A stretch of 64,000 bases of DNA, taken from Chachezhania antarctica. Its GTDB lineage: Bacteria > Pseudomonadota > Alphaproteobacteria > Rhodobacterales > Rhodobacteraceae. Shown one piece after another: positions 35,971 to 44,102 of the stretch. The notes beneath the pieces were generated by a model that saw nothing but the letters and a program-made list of their open reading frames with translations, did not search any database and had not been told where the DNA came from. The position numbers and the translations under genes were made by a program. Position 1 is the first letter of the stretch. Each line of letters opens with the position of its first letter. The stretch is from contig NZ_QZEX01000008.1 in assembly GCF_003646465.1 (NCBI RefSeq), positions 62,001 through 126,000 of the forward strand, written 5' to 3'.

Positions 35971-36103
35971 CGGTGCCTCTCCGCGCCGTTGCCCAACATT
36001 TGCCCGGGGTCGAGACGCTTGCCGAGCGCCTCCGCGGAGCGCGCCAGGTCGAACCGGCGCCCGCGACCTTCCCCGCTGTAGCACCCGTCGAGCTCGGGGC
36101 AGC

Positions 36104-36187
36104 GTCTTCGGCGACGCCGTGGTCGCCACCGCAATCCTTGACCGCCTGCTCCACTACAGCCACGTCGTCACCGTTCGGGGCGACAGC
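36104..36187 (+). mobile_element. IS21-family IstB fragment
   Basis: Twenty-eight codons read VFGDAVVATAILDRLLHYSH then VVTVRGDS, the C-terminal part of the IS21 helper ATPase IstB. Both ends are lost: upstream lies unrelated phage-like sequence, and downstream the SYRLRE continuation is missing. No istA or terminal repeats are visible. Confidence 0.75.
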
Positions 36188-36240
36188 CGCATCAAACCAA
36201 AAACGTATCAACCTAAAGGAAGGCCAGTTCCGAATGTCGC

Positions 36241-36465
36241 TGGACAGCGTTGAAAGACAAGGGGAGCATGCCCTGCATCCCCGGAAGGAAGTCTCGCGGC
36301 AACCCCATCAAGCACGACAAGCGCCGCTACAAACGACGCAACCGGATCGAAATCATGTTCGGCCGCCTGAAGGACTGGCGACGCGTCACAACGCGATACG
36401 ACAGGCACCCGAAGGTCTTCCTCTCCGCCATAGCCCTCGCCGCAACCGTCATGTTCTGGCTATGA
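36241..36465 (+). mobile_element. IS5-family transposase C-terminal fragment
   Basis: Reads ALKDKGSMPCIPGRKSRGNP followed by the DDE-domain end RRNRIEIMFGRLKDWRRV and VFLSAIALAATVMFWL, then TGA. This is the last 70-odd residues of the second ORF of an IS5 (IS427-type) transposase. The catalytic Glu region is kept but the rest is absent, so it is immobile. Confidence 0.85.
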
Positions 36466-36703
36466 AGCGAGAACGAGCCCTGACCCTACGGCGAAAGCGA
36501 TGCCCTCCTGCTGCAGGAGCAGGTCGCGCGGGCCATGCTCTGCAAAGGGATCACGCTGGGCCGGATGGCCTCGATCCGCGCGAGCAATTCCGACTTTCAG
36601 CTATCTGAATTCCATCTTCTGTACATCGGGCCTTTCTGTAGCAGGCAATTCGCCCGGGCGCGTGACAGGCATGCCACCCGGACGAGTTGGACATCGCGAA
36701 TGG

Positions 36704-37228
36704 TCATCGTGTCTTCGGCGGGAGAGATACGCTCAATGCGTTGGGCGCCCGCTCGATCCGGGGACTGGGGCCCTCGGACAGGTCTTCGAAATAGAAGGGC
36801 TGAATGAACCATTCCTCCGCGAACTCGGTATAGCTTATCTCGACCGAGACGACGGCCGGAGTTGTCGGGAACTGTGGCATGTCCGCGATCGCGGTCAGCT
36901 TGATCAATCCGGCGGAGCCCGTGGGGGCCATCTCCGTCAGGTCGCCCTGCGCCAAGGTAACCGCTTCGCCGTTCACCGTCAGCCTCGTCGCGGCGAGAAG
37001 GGCGTCCATGAAGGCTGCCGTCTCCGGGACCGTCACGATGCCGTCTCCATCGCTATCAAGATGCGCGAGGATATGACCGGCCTGCTCGGCAGGCGGCGCG
37101 ATTGTCCAGGTCAGTTCCGCCTTATCGCGACCAAGCGACAGGTTGAGCTGCTGATCGACGGTCCCGTGGGGATGTGCGGCGGCGAGGCCCGGCAGAAGCG
37201 CTGCCGTGATCAGGAGGCATCTCATCAT
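36704..37228 (-). CDS. Periplasmic EF-hand protein, DUF3500 partner
   Basis: A 174-residue exported protein (signal peptide about residues 1-18, ending LAAAHPHG). A single EF-hand calcium loop, DSDGDGIVTVPE, lies near residues 60-71, followed by a beta-rich C-terminal part. The start overlaps the stop of the DUF3500 gene in ATGA, so the two are translated together. The protein resembles exported partners of DUF3500 proteins, but I know of no defined function. The His-Pro-His after the signal peptide could bind a metal. Confidence 0.72.
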   Translation of the reverse strand: MMRCLLITAALLPGLAAAHPHGTVDQQLNLSLGRDKAELTWTIAPPAEQAGHILAHLDSDGDGIVTVPETAAFMDALLAATRLTVNGEAVTLAQGDLTEMAPTGSAGLIKLTAIADMPQFPTTPAVVSVEISYTEFAEEWFIQPFYFEDLSEGPSPRIERAPNALSVSLPPKTR

Positions 37229-38325
37229 TCGGCACCGACCCACGCGCTGCCGTAATCGTTCGTTGGGTCACGGTACATGTTGTGCGTGTGCTCGGTCCCA
37301 TCGCTCCCCATGCTCTGCGGGGAGTATTCAAGCACGATCGTCGGGCCGACCACGCGAAGGTAGGCGGCCCCGAAGGGCTCTTGAGGCCCCCACCACCCGA
37401 ATGTTGTCTGGTCCAAGGTTTCGCGGACTTTGTCCATCACGGCACCGGCGTCGCGGTCGTTGAGCTGGCCGATCCGTGCCTCGATGACGGCCAAAAGCGC
37501 CTCCTGCTGGGCATCGGAGAGGTCCGCGCCCGAGATGCCTTCAGGTGCGATGGTGGTCCCGTGCGCTCCTGGGCCGAGTAGGAGCTGGGCCGGCTGATCG
37601 CTCACAATGGCGGAGGCGCGCTGGTCCTCATCGAGTGTGGCGAGGAAATCCCGGGACGCCTGGACCTCCTCCCGAGTGATGTAGACGGTTTCGCCATCGT
37701 AATCGACGGTCAACGGCTGCCCGCCTGTCAGCATGGGCGAAAACGAAGCTTGGCCGCCTGCAAAGGTCGCGTTGATGGCGAGGTGGTGGCCGCCATATTG
37801 CAGCATCCACGGCGCGTTGGTCTCGGGCTGCCCGAGGATCGATGCGTAATAGAGGTCTTCCCCAAACTCGAGCGTGTCGCCGTTGCCGATGGGGCCGCCG
37901 TCGGTCAGCTGGCCGTCAGCGTGGCGCTGCAATGTCTCGTTGCGGACGCCGTCGGCGCTCAGAACCTGAGCCAACAAAGAGTCGAGAGCGGCGCGTTGAT
38001 CTTCGCTCATATCCTCTCGGCTCAACCCCGCACGCGGGGAAAGGCTGTCTGGCAGGTTCGACCAGCGCGCGCGCTGGGTGTTGTCGTCGAAGGCGAACAT
38101 CACCGACTCTCGCTGGTGCGCATCGAGCGTGTCCAGAAAATCCTGCGCGGCCGCCACGATGGCCTCGGCGGTGGCGTTTGCAGATGCCAGCTCCGCCACG
38201 TCGGCCAGGGGCAGCGCGACCGTTTCGCCGGCGGGTGGTTCAATAGGCTGGGCGCTGGCGGTCACGGCCGAGATGGCCAGTGCGCCGGCCAAGGCGGAAG
38301 CGGTTAGATACAGTTTTCGGTTCAT
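37225..38325 (-). CDS. DUF3500 exported protein
   Basis: A 366-residue periplasmic protein with a signal peptide (ALAISAVTASAQ). The DUF3500 fold is marked by LDAHQRESVMFAFDDNTQRARWSNLP, WMLQYGGHHLAINATF and, near the end, FGAAYLRVVGPTIVLEYSPQ with EHTHNMYRDPTNDYG. Several histidines (GGHH, HTHN) are conserved-looking. Function of the family is unknown. It lies between the cytochrome b561 gene and the EF-hand gene, all on the minus strand, downstream of a MarR operator. Confidence 0.85.
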   Translation of the reverse strand: MNRKLYLTASALAGALAISAVTASAQPIEPPAGETVALPLADVAELASANATAEAIVAAAQDFLDTLDAHQRESVMFAFDDNTQRARWSNLPDSLSPRAGLSREDMSEDQRAALDSLLAQVLSADGVRNETLQRHADGQLTDGGPIGNGDTLEFGEDLYYASILGQPETNAPWMLQYGGHHLAINATFAGGQASFSPMLTGGQPLTVDYDGETVYITREEVQASRDFLATLDEDQRASAIVSDQPAQLLLGPGAHGTTIAPEGISGADLSDAQQEALLAVIEARIGQLNDRDAGAVMDKVRETLDQTTFGWWGPQEPFGAAYLRVVGPTIVLEYSPQSMGSDGTEHTHNMYRDPTNDYGSAWVGAE

Positions 38326-38391
38326 TTCTGGTTTCCGGATGTCGGTATGAAAGTAGAGCGGCAGAGTGCCGTCCGCAATGAGAACAAGGCA

Positions 38392-38964
38392 TCAGGCGCG
38401 GATGCGGCCTGATGTCATGCGGGCCAGCGTGGCATCGTGATCGATGAAATGGTGCTTCAGCGCCGCTCCGATATGGAGTGCCAGCATAGCCAAAACCGCG
38501 AAGGGAAGTTGCGTGTGAACGGCTTCGGCGGCGGTCTCGAGCCAGCCGATCTCGCCCAGCGATGGCAGCAGGGTCACGCCCCATATGCTCAGCGCTCGGC
38601 CCGCGGATACGGTCATCAGGATTCCCGAAAGCGGCATCGCGAGGATCGCGGCGAGCAGCCCAACATGGACCGCTTTCGACGCGGCGATTTGCCAGGCGTG
38701 TGTTTCCGAGGCGGGCGGCGGGAAGCCTTTCGCAATGCGCCAGCCGACACGCCAGAGGCCGTAGGCGATGGTCGCGACGCCCAGTGCCTTGTGCCAGCCC
38801 ATCAGCGCGCCGACGCTTTCGCGCGGCAATCCACCATAGGCCATGACGAGGCCAAGGCCGAGTGCGCCGATGAACAGGGTGGCAGTGAGCCAATGGTTGA
38901 AACGGGAGACGCAACCGTAGGAACTGGGCGCTCTTCGGCGGGACGGAGAGGAAGTGAGGGTCAT
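38392..38964 (-). CDS. Cytochrome b561
   Basis: A 190-residue inner-membrane di-haem b protein. Four helices carry the haem His residues in RFNHWLTATLF, MGWHKALGVATIAYGLWRVG, AVHVGLLAAILAMPLSG and LALHIGAALKHHFIDHD. Family members pass electrons from quinol to periplasmic acceptors. It heads the cassette with the DUF3500 and EF-hand genes, suggesting it delivers electrons to a periplasmic step involving those proteins. A perfect operator palindrome lies 25 bases before its start. Confidence 0.92.
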   Translation of the reverse strand: MTLTSSPSRRRAPSSYGCVSRFNHWLTATLFIGALGLGLVMAYGGLPRESVGALMGWHKALGVATIAYGLWRVGWRIAKGFPPPASETHAWQIAASKAVHVGLLAAILAMPLSGILMTVSAGRALSIWGVTLLPSLGEIGWLETAAEAVHTQLPFAVLAMLALHIGAALKHHFIDHDATLARMTSGRIRA

Positions 38965-38988
38965 TGGTATGCATCCTTAACAGAGTTT

Positions 38989-39006
38989 TATCTTTCTGGA
39001 AAGATA
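38989..39006. promoter_or_regulatory. MarR operator 1
   Basis: TATCTTTC TG GAAAGATA, a palindrome with perfect 8-base arms, lies in the divergent gap between the cytochrome b561 and MarR genes. It is 25 bases upstream of the cytochrome start. Confidence 0.75.
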
Positions 39007-39019
39007 TATGGGTGCTGTA

Positions 39020-39037
39020 TATCTTTCTTGCAAGATA
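39020..39037. promoter_or_regulatory. MarR operator 2
   Basis: TATCTTTC TT GCAAGATA repeats operator 1 with one arm mismatch. The two centres are 31 bases apart, about three DNA turns, so two dimers could bind the same face. It ends 16 bases before the MarR ATG. Confidence 0.72.
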
Positions 39038-39053
39038 AATTCTGCTCGCTACC

Positions 39054-39590
39054 ATGGCGGACATGAAAACGGATGCCTTAGACAAGATCTCGGAGATGCT
39101 GGCGCTCCAGCGAGAGAACTGGCCTGGCATGGCCGCGGAGCATGCGGGCGTGAACATAGCGGTCCAACGGCTTTCGCGATTGCTCGAGCGTGCGGCGCAT
39201 GTGGGGCTGGGGCCATTCAAACTGAGCCTGACGGAGTTCGAACTGCTGTGCGCGCTGCGCTCTCAGCCCCCGCCGCACCGTCTGACGCCCTCTTCGCTTT
39301 ATGACGCGATGCTGATCTCCTCGGGTGGGCTGACGAAGGTGCTTGGCAAGCTCGAGGAGCGCGACCTGATCACGCGTCCGGTCAGCACCGGCGACCGGCG
39401 CTCGCGGCCCGTCGCCTTGACCGCATTGGGCGCCGACCTGGTCGAGCGCGCGATGGCGGCCGTGCAGCGCGTCGAGCGCCCCATGATGACCGCCATGGCC
39501 GACGCTCTGGGTGAAGGGGCCAGCCCAACCGACGTGCTGGTGTCGTTGGCGCTCAGTGCCGAGGTCGCCGGACTGGACGAGACGGACTGA
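39054..39590 (+). CDS. MarR-family transcriptional regulator
   Basis: A 178-residue winged-helix regulator. The DNA-binding part reads FELLCALRSQPPPHRLTPSS, LYDAMLISSGGLTKVLGKLE and the wing RPVSTGDRRSRPVALTALG. It is divergent from the cytochrome b561-DUF3500-EF-hand genes, and two matching palindromes fill the gap. It therefore probably controls itself and the cassette. The ligand is unknown. The frame is intact, in contrast to the decayed genes nearby. Confidence 0.92.
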   Translation: MADMKTDALDKISEMLALQRENWPGMAAEHAGVNIAVQRLSRLLERAAHVGLGPFKLSLTEFELLCALRSQPPPHRLTPSSLYDAMLISSGGLTKVLGKLEERDLITRPVSTGDRRSRPVALTALGADLVERAMAAVQRVERPMMTAMADALGEGASPTDVLVSLALSAEVAGLDETD

Positions 39591-39615
39591 TCCGCCTCGC
39601 GTGCGCGGCACGATA

Positions 39616-40371
39616 CTATCCGCGCCAGTCGGGCTCCTCCCGGTCGAGCGTCGATTTGAGGTAATCGAAATGGCGCACGCCCATGCCCCGGTAGGCGCGC
39701 CACCCTTCGGCAGTGTTCATGGCGATGGCATCGTCCAGGATCGAAATCGGCTGCCCGGTCGAACGGGCCAGGATCAAGGTCTGTGCCGCCTTCTCGAAGA
39801 AGTAGAGGTCCTCGAACGCATTCGCCACGCTTTCGCCAGTGATGGTGACTCCGTGATTGCCCATGACCAGAACGGATTTGTCACCGAGTGCCTTGACCAG
39901 ATGCGCACCTTCCGCTTCGCTGTCGGAGATGCCTCCAAACTCCAGATCGTAGCCCACACGCCCAAAGAACCGCGCAGTATTGTTGTCGATGGGAAGGAGG
40001 GTCGGATTCTTGAGGCACGCAAGCGCCGTGGCGTAGGGCGAATGACAGTGCAGCACCACACGCGCCTGCGGCGCCTCGCGGTGCAGCGTGCCATGAACGG
40101 CCCAGGCAGACCGATCCGGCGCGTCGGGTCCGTCCATGTCCGGCGGCGCGTCGACGTCCAGTTCGAGCAGATCTCCTGGTTTGATCGTCGCGAAATGCTG
40201 CCAACGGCGGTTCAGCAGGAAGCGGCGACCATCGTCGGAGATGGCCGCGCTAAAATGGTTGCCCACGGATTCCGACCAACCGAAACGGTGGCACAGTCGG
40301 AACGCCGCGGCGAGGTCCTGCCGCAGAGCGGGAGGATTGGTGACGGGCTCGGGACGATTGGTCATGTGCAT
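39616..40371 (-). CDS. Class II aldolase/adducin-family protein
   Basis: A 251-residue cytoplasmic protein of the zinc-dependent class II aldolase fold. N-terminal residues GWSESVGNHFSAAISDDG form the phosphate/substrate loop; VVLHCHSPYATALACL carries two metal His residues and SVLVMGNHGVTITGESV the third segment. The start overlaps the oxygenase stop in TGATG, so it acts with that enzyme. It could be an aldolase, epimerase or dehydratase; the substrate is not identifiable. Confidence 0.85.
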   Translation of the reverse strand: MHMTNRPEPVTNPPALRQDLAAAFRLCHRFGWSESVGNHFSAAISDDGRRFLLNRRWQHFATIKPGDLLELDVDAPPDMDGPDAPDRSAWAVHGTLHREAPQARVVLHCHSPYATALACLKNPTLLPIDNNTARFFGRVGYDLEFGGISDSEAEGAHLVKALGDKSVLVMGNHGVTITGESVANAFEDLYFFEKAAQTLILARSTGQPISILDDAIAMNTAEGWRAYRGMGVRHFDYLKSTLDREEPDWRG

Positions 40372-41507
40372 CACTTGAACCGTCCTTCGGTCACGAGGGC
40401 GCGGTAGGTGGAGCGCATTTCGGCGCGGTCGGTGTAGCAACCCCGGATGTAGCGATCGCCGCTCGAAGCGGTATAACCCGCCCTGCCATGTACGATGCGG
40501 TGATTGTCGAACACGATGCACTCGCCGGCCTGCAGGGTGAAGCGCATGATGTACTTGTCGTCTTGAAGACGCTTACCAAAGCGGCAGAAGGCGGGATACC
40601 AATGATCGAGGAACTTCTGGGGCAGATCCATGATGTCCAGCATGTGCTGGCTGAAAGTCAGGCCCGACACTTCGCCGTGCTGGTCCAGTTCGATGATCCG
40701 CTGCCACGAGCGCATATCGTAATCGTCATGCTCGCAGAAGAACGGCACGTCGGTCTCGGCCAGAAGGCGGAAACCCTCGGGATCGATTTCACGGAAATCA
40801 TTGGCCGCCGCCACGCCGTCGCCAAAGAGATTTCGGCCCCCTTCCACGGTATTGGAACGCATGTGCAGAAGCTGGATGCCCGGGGCATGTTCTTCGGCCG
40901 GTGTGTCGGTGTGCAACTCAAGCGCCGAGGCCGTGTAGGCAGTGTTCGTCGGGTTGATGTGGGTCTTCACGTCGAAATAATCGCCGAAGAAGGTAGGCCT
41001 CACCTGTCCCATCACCCGGGCCAGTTCGGTCAGGCCTTCGTCGCTATCGGGCATGTCAGTAATGACGGCCACGCCTTCGACGATCATCGCCTCGAGCCAT
41101 TCGCGTCGCTTGGCGGCATCCGAGGTCACCTGGGTATGGGTGAAGCGGGCCACATCGGGATAGTGGTCGCCGTACCACGGCCGGCGCGGCAGGTCGGCAG
41201 GATCGGGGCGGCGCGTCCCGTCGGCATAGGCGTCAAGCCAGGCCAGCGGCATCCGCGTGATATGATCCTCTTTGGCCCAGTCGATGACGAGCGCATCACC
41301 CTCGACGCTGGCACTCTTCGCCGCCGGGGCCTCTGCCAGGTGGAAGATGTCGAAGCTGCGCTCGCGCGTGTCGGCGTTGAAGCTGGTGGGGTCGTTGTCC
41401 CGCAACCAATAGTAATTGAAATAGGTACTCCGGTTCGAAATGGGCACTGTTAAGCCCTTCTCCCCCAAGGAAATTGCCGCTTCTGTCGTTTTGGTCATCA
41501 CGTTCAT
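40371..41507 (-). CDS. Gamma-butyrobetaine hydroxylase-like 2-oxoglutarate oxygenase
   Basis: An Fe(II)/2-oxoglutarate dioxygenase of the TauD/TfdA superfamily, 378 residues. An N-terminal DUF971/GBBH-type domain (YFNYYWLRDNDPTSFNADTR) lacks the usual zinc cysteines. The catalytic domain has the iron triad His199, Asp201 (LELHTDTP) and His340, with Arg342 (FDNHRIVHGR) for 2-oxoglutarate. The nearest characterised relatives act on trimethyllysine or gamma-butyrobetaine, but the substrate here is open. It is cotranscribed with the aldolase-family gene and divergent from a broken LysR gene. Confidence 0.88.
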   Translation of the reverse strand: MNVMTKTTEAAISLGEKGLTVPISNRSTYFNYYWLRDNDPTSFNADTRERSFDIFHLAEAPAAKSASVEGDALVIDWAKEDHITRMPLAWLDAYADGTRRPDPADLPRRPWYGDHYPDVARFTHTQVTSDAAKRREWLEAMIVEGVAVITDMPDSDEGLTELARVMGQVRPTFFGDYFDVKTHINPTNTAYTASALELHTDTPAEEHAPGIQLLHMRSNTVEGGRNLFGDGVAAANDFREIDPEGFRLLAETDVPFFCEHDDYDMRSWQRIIELDQHGEVSGLTFSQHMLDIMDLPQKFLDHWYPAFCRFGKRLQDDKYIMRFTLQAGECIVFDNHRIVHGRAGYTASSGDRYIRGCYTDRAEMRSTYRALVTEGRFK

Positions 41508-41611
41508 CGGAGGCTCCGGTGGCAGGTCGTTGAATTCGGCTCGACCATCAACCTCTTGGACCTTGGGAAAAAGGCGGATATCTCTGACCCTAAGTTAAGC
41601 TGGGAGTTTAC

Positions 41612-42473
41612 ATGGAGCGCCTGCCGCAGCTTCGCCTCCTGACCACGTTCGACACCGTGCACCCAGGCGCTGAAGACGCTGGAGGCGGAGATCGGCGTAT
41701 CCCTGTTCGACCGCAGCGCCAAGCCTGCCCGGCCGACGGAGGCGGGGGATCGATTGGCACGCGCAACGCGAGCGGGACTGGGTCAGATAGCTTCCGCCAT
41801 CGAGGATATCCGTGCCAGTGCCAGTGCGGCCGAGCGCCAAGTCACGATTTCCTGCACCATCGGGATGGCAACCTACTGGCTGATGCCGCGGCTTTCCGGA
41901 TTCTACGCGCGCTTCCCGGATGCAATGGTCAGCGTTCAGACGCCGCCATCGGATATGCCCGCCTTTTCCGCCGGGATCGACATCGCCCTGCGCTATGGAC
42001 CAAGGCCCTGGGACGACGGCGAAACCGTGAAGCTCTTCGACGAGCGCGCGTTCCCCGTCGGCCGGCCAGACCGGATCGCAACGCTCGAAGGAGCGCTCGG
42101 TACGCTTCGGTCGGTCCCGCTGATTCATGTGACAACGCCGAAGGCCAGCCACTGGCCGGAATGGCGCGACTACCTCGAGGCGAAGGGCATCGGCGCGGCG
42201 GACAGGCAACGGCAGACCTTCGACAACTATGTCCAGGCGACGCAAGCGGCACTTGATGGCTATGGCATCATGCTTGGCTGGCGATCAATACACGAAGCCA
42301 TGCTGGCCGAAAGCCGGCTCGCGGCGCTTCCGAATGGCGACCACGACTTCGGAACGTCCTACTGGGCGACGGCGGTGCGGAACAGATCGCAGAATATGCT
42401 GGTCAGCGGCTTTCTCGACTGGGTCAGCCAGGCCGGCGAAGACTTCGATCGAAACGGCAACGCCGTGGCGTGA
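41612..42473 (+). pseudogene. LysR-family regulator with deleted DNA-binding helix
   Basis: A GcvA-type LysR gene facing away from the oxygenase. The frame opens MERLPQLRLLTTFDTV, then jumps frame, and the LysR sequence resumes as TQALKTLEAEIGVSLFDRSA. About 20 residues covering the recognition helix are missing and the reading frame is shifted. From 41754 the effector domain is intact (SCTIGMATYWLMPRLSGFYA through LVSGFLDWVSQAGEDF). The gene cannot encode a normal DNA-binding regulator, although a truncated effector domain of 239 residues could still be made from 41754. Confidence 0.85.
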
Positions 42474-42926
42474 TGACCTTGCCCGGCATGACCTGGCCGG
42501 AGCCGAGCGCGAGGAAGAACGCAGCCGGCAAGCACACGTACAGCAGATAGGGCCAAGTCGTTCTACTTTGCGCTTACTCAGGATTTCTGCGTTGCTGTGA
42601 CCGAGTGCAGCAGACCGAGAATATGGATCCTGCAGTCTCGAGCGCGTGCATGAATATTCTACACTTGCACGGGACGCGGAATGAAAGCCCGCTGTGTCTC
42701 ACATCGGCGGCGCTGTGACGAACGCAACGAATGGTAGGTTCCGCCAATCGCCCATTGCTCCCTCCGCGCAAGCGGGCAAAAGTAACCCGCCGGCTCCGGT
42801 TTCAGTTGGATGAGCGTCGGGGGTCAGAGCGGAAGGCGCACAGCCGATGTTCGGCCGTCCGGATTGACTTGATCGCCGATCCACGCCACCTGTCGTATGA
42901 TGACTAAAACGATCAGGAATTATCCC
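42474..42926. other. Gene-poor region downstream of the LysR remnant
   Basis: About 450 bases without a convincing gene. On the minus strand near 42480-42545 a stretch reading LLYVCLPAAFFLALGSGQV looks like the end of a lost membrane protein, in no long frame. The rest has many stops on both strands. It probably marks the right edge of the accessory segment; no copy of the tRNA-Thr 3' end was found here by eye. Confidence 0.4.
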
Positions 42927-43223
42927 ATGCTCTCTTCAACCGGACGGTTCGAGACCCCGAACGGGTCGAAATATCTCAAGCAGCTCTGCAAGCACTTCGA
43001 GCACAAGATCGAGGTCAGGTACGACGATCACACGGGAGAATGCGCGCTGACGCCGGGCCCGGCAACGCTGAACGCCGACGAGACGGGGCTTTCGGTCCAC
43101 GTGGTCGCGCAGGATGCAGAGGAGCTTGAGGTGGCCAAGAGCGTCATCGACCGACATCTCGAACGCTTTGCCTTCCGCGAGGAATTCACGTCGATGGACT
43201 GGCGGGACGCCGCCGTTCGCTGA
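42927..43223 (+). CDS. DUF2218 protein
   Basis: A 98-residue soluble protein with the DUF2218 pattern STGRFETPNGSKYLKQLCKH, a central two-stranded region around LNADETGLSVHVVA and FREEFTSMDWRD at the end. An AGGA site lies 8 bases before ATG 42927, favouring it over the upstream frame start. Family members are often near iron or siderophore genes; none are present here. It converges with the universal stress protein gene. Confidence 0.82.
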   Translation: MLSSTGRFETPNGSKYLKQLCKHFEHKIEVRYDDHTGECALTPGPATLNADETGLSVHVVAQDAEELEVAKSVIDRHLERFAFREEFTSMDWRDAAVR

Positions 43224-43231
43224 GCCTGAGG

Positions 43232-44086
43232 CTAGCGGACAAGCACCACGGGCACCTTGCAGGTGCGCAGCATCTCGGTCGTGGTCGATCCGATGATCAG
43301 CGTGCGGATCCGCGAGTGCCCGTAGGCGCCCATGACCAGCAGGTCATAACCCGACAGGTCCACGAATTCGGGCAGGGCGGTTTCCGGCTTGCCGGCGATC
43401 ACGCCCGTCGTGGCCTCGATCCCGGCCGCTTTCAGCATTGCGCCGGCGTTCTCCAGGCTCCGGCGGACCTCGTCCGTCTCGGTGCCGATGGTCACCACGT
43501 GCACGTCGAGCCCGCGATAAAGCGGGGAGCGCGCGATGTGATCCACCGCCCGCATCGAGGATGTGCCGCCGTCATAGGCGACAAGCACCTTGTCGATCGG
43601 CTTGAAGGCGCGAGAGGCGGCGAAGACCGGTTTCTTCGACGCGCGCACGACCCGTTCGAGGTTCGAGCCCAGATGCTCCTTCGCGAAATCCGCGGCCTCG
43701 CCGCGCTTTCCGATCAGGATGAATTCCGCACCGGCTTCCTGCTCCGTCACGGTATCCACGATATCGCCATGGCGCAGGCGGGTGGTGACGGTCTCGGCCC
43801 CGGCCTCTTCCACCAGCTTCTGCGCGTCCTCGAGGATCGCGCGGCCGCGGTGGGTGACAAGCTGGGCGCGCTGTGCGTCGAGCTCCGCGAGATCGTTCAG
43901 CAGGGACGTGCGCGCGCCAAGGGCCAGCGAGCCGGAATAATCCTTCTTCTCGACCCCCTCGCGACGGCCGAGGATGTGGAGAAGCTCCACCCCGCACCCG
44001 GTGCGCGTGGCGATCCATGCGGCGTGTTCGCAGACGCTTTTCGAATAGTTCGATCCGTCCACCAGCGCGATGATCTTGTCGGTCAT
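43232..44086 (-). CDS. Tandem universal stress protein
   Basis: A 284-residue cytoplasmic protein with two UspA domains. The first begins IIALVDGSNYSKSVCEHAAW; the second begins VLVAYDGGTSSMRAVDHIA and contains the ATP-binding pattern VMGAYGHSRIRTLIIGSTT. The first domain lacks that glycine pattern in full, so only the second is likely to bind ATP. It lies 16 bases after the SulP transporter gene on the same strand, pointing to a common transcript and a role with that transporter under stress. Confidence 0.9.
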   Translation of the reverse strand: MTDKIIALVDGSNYSKSVCEHAAWIATRTGCGVELLHILGRREGVEKKDYSGSLALGARTSLLNDLAELDAQRAQLVTHRGRAILEDAQKLVEEAGAETVTTRLRHGDIVDTVTEQEAGAEFILIGKRGEAADFAKEHLGSNLERVVRASKKPVFAASRAFKPIDKVLVAYDGGTSSMRAVDHIARSPLYRGLDVHVVTIGTETDEVRRSLENAGAMLKAAGIEATTGVIAGKPETALPEFVDLSGYDLLVMGAYGHSRIRTLIIGSTTTEMLRTCKVPVVLVR

Positions 44087-44102
44087 GGCTCGTGCCTCCC
44101 CC

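Noticed and set aside
36466-36700. Plus-strand reading EQVARAMLCKGITLGRMASI after the IS5 fragment
   Set aside because: It resembles coding sequence but matches no family I know and lacks start and stop.
39511-40407. 298-codon plus-strand frame opposite the aldolase-family gene
   Set aside because: Shadow of the class II aldolase-family gene; no ribosome site or motif.
42480-42545. Minus-strand stretch resembling the end of a membrane transporter
   Set aside because: Too short, with no frame or start; mentioned only as a possible relic.
42718-42884. Short minus-strand frame before DUF2218
   Set aside because: No ribosome site, no family similarity and odd composition; probably chance or debris.
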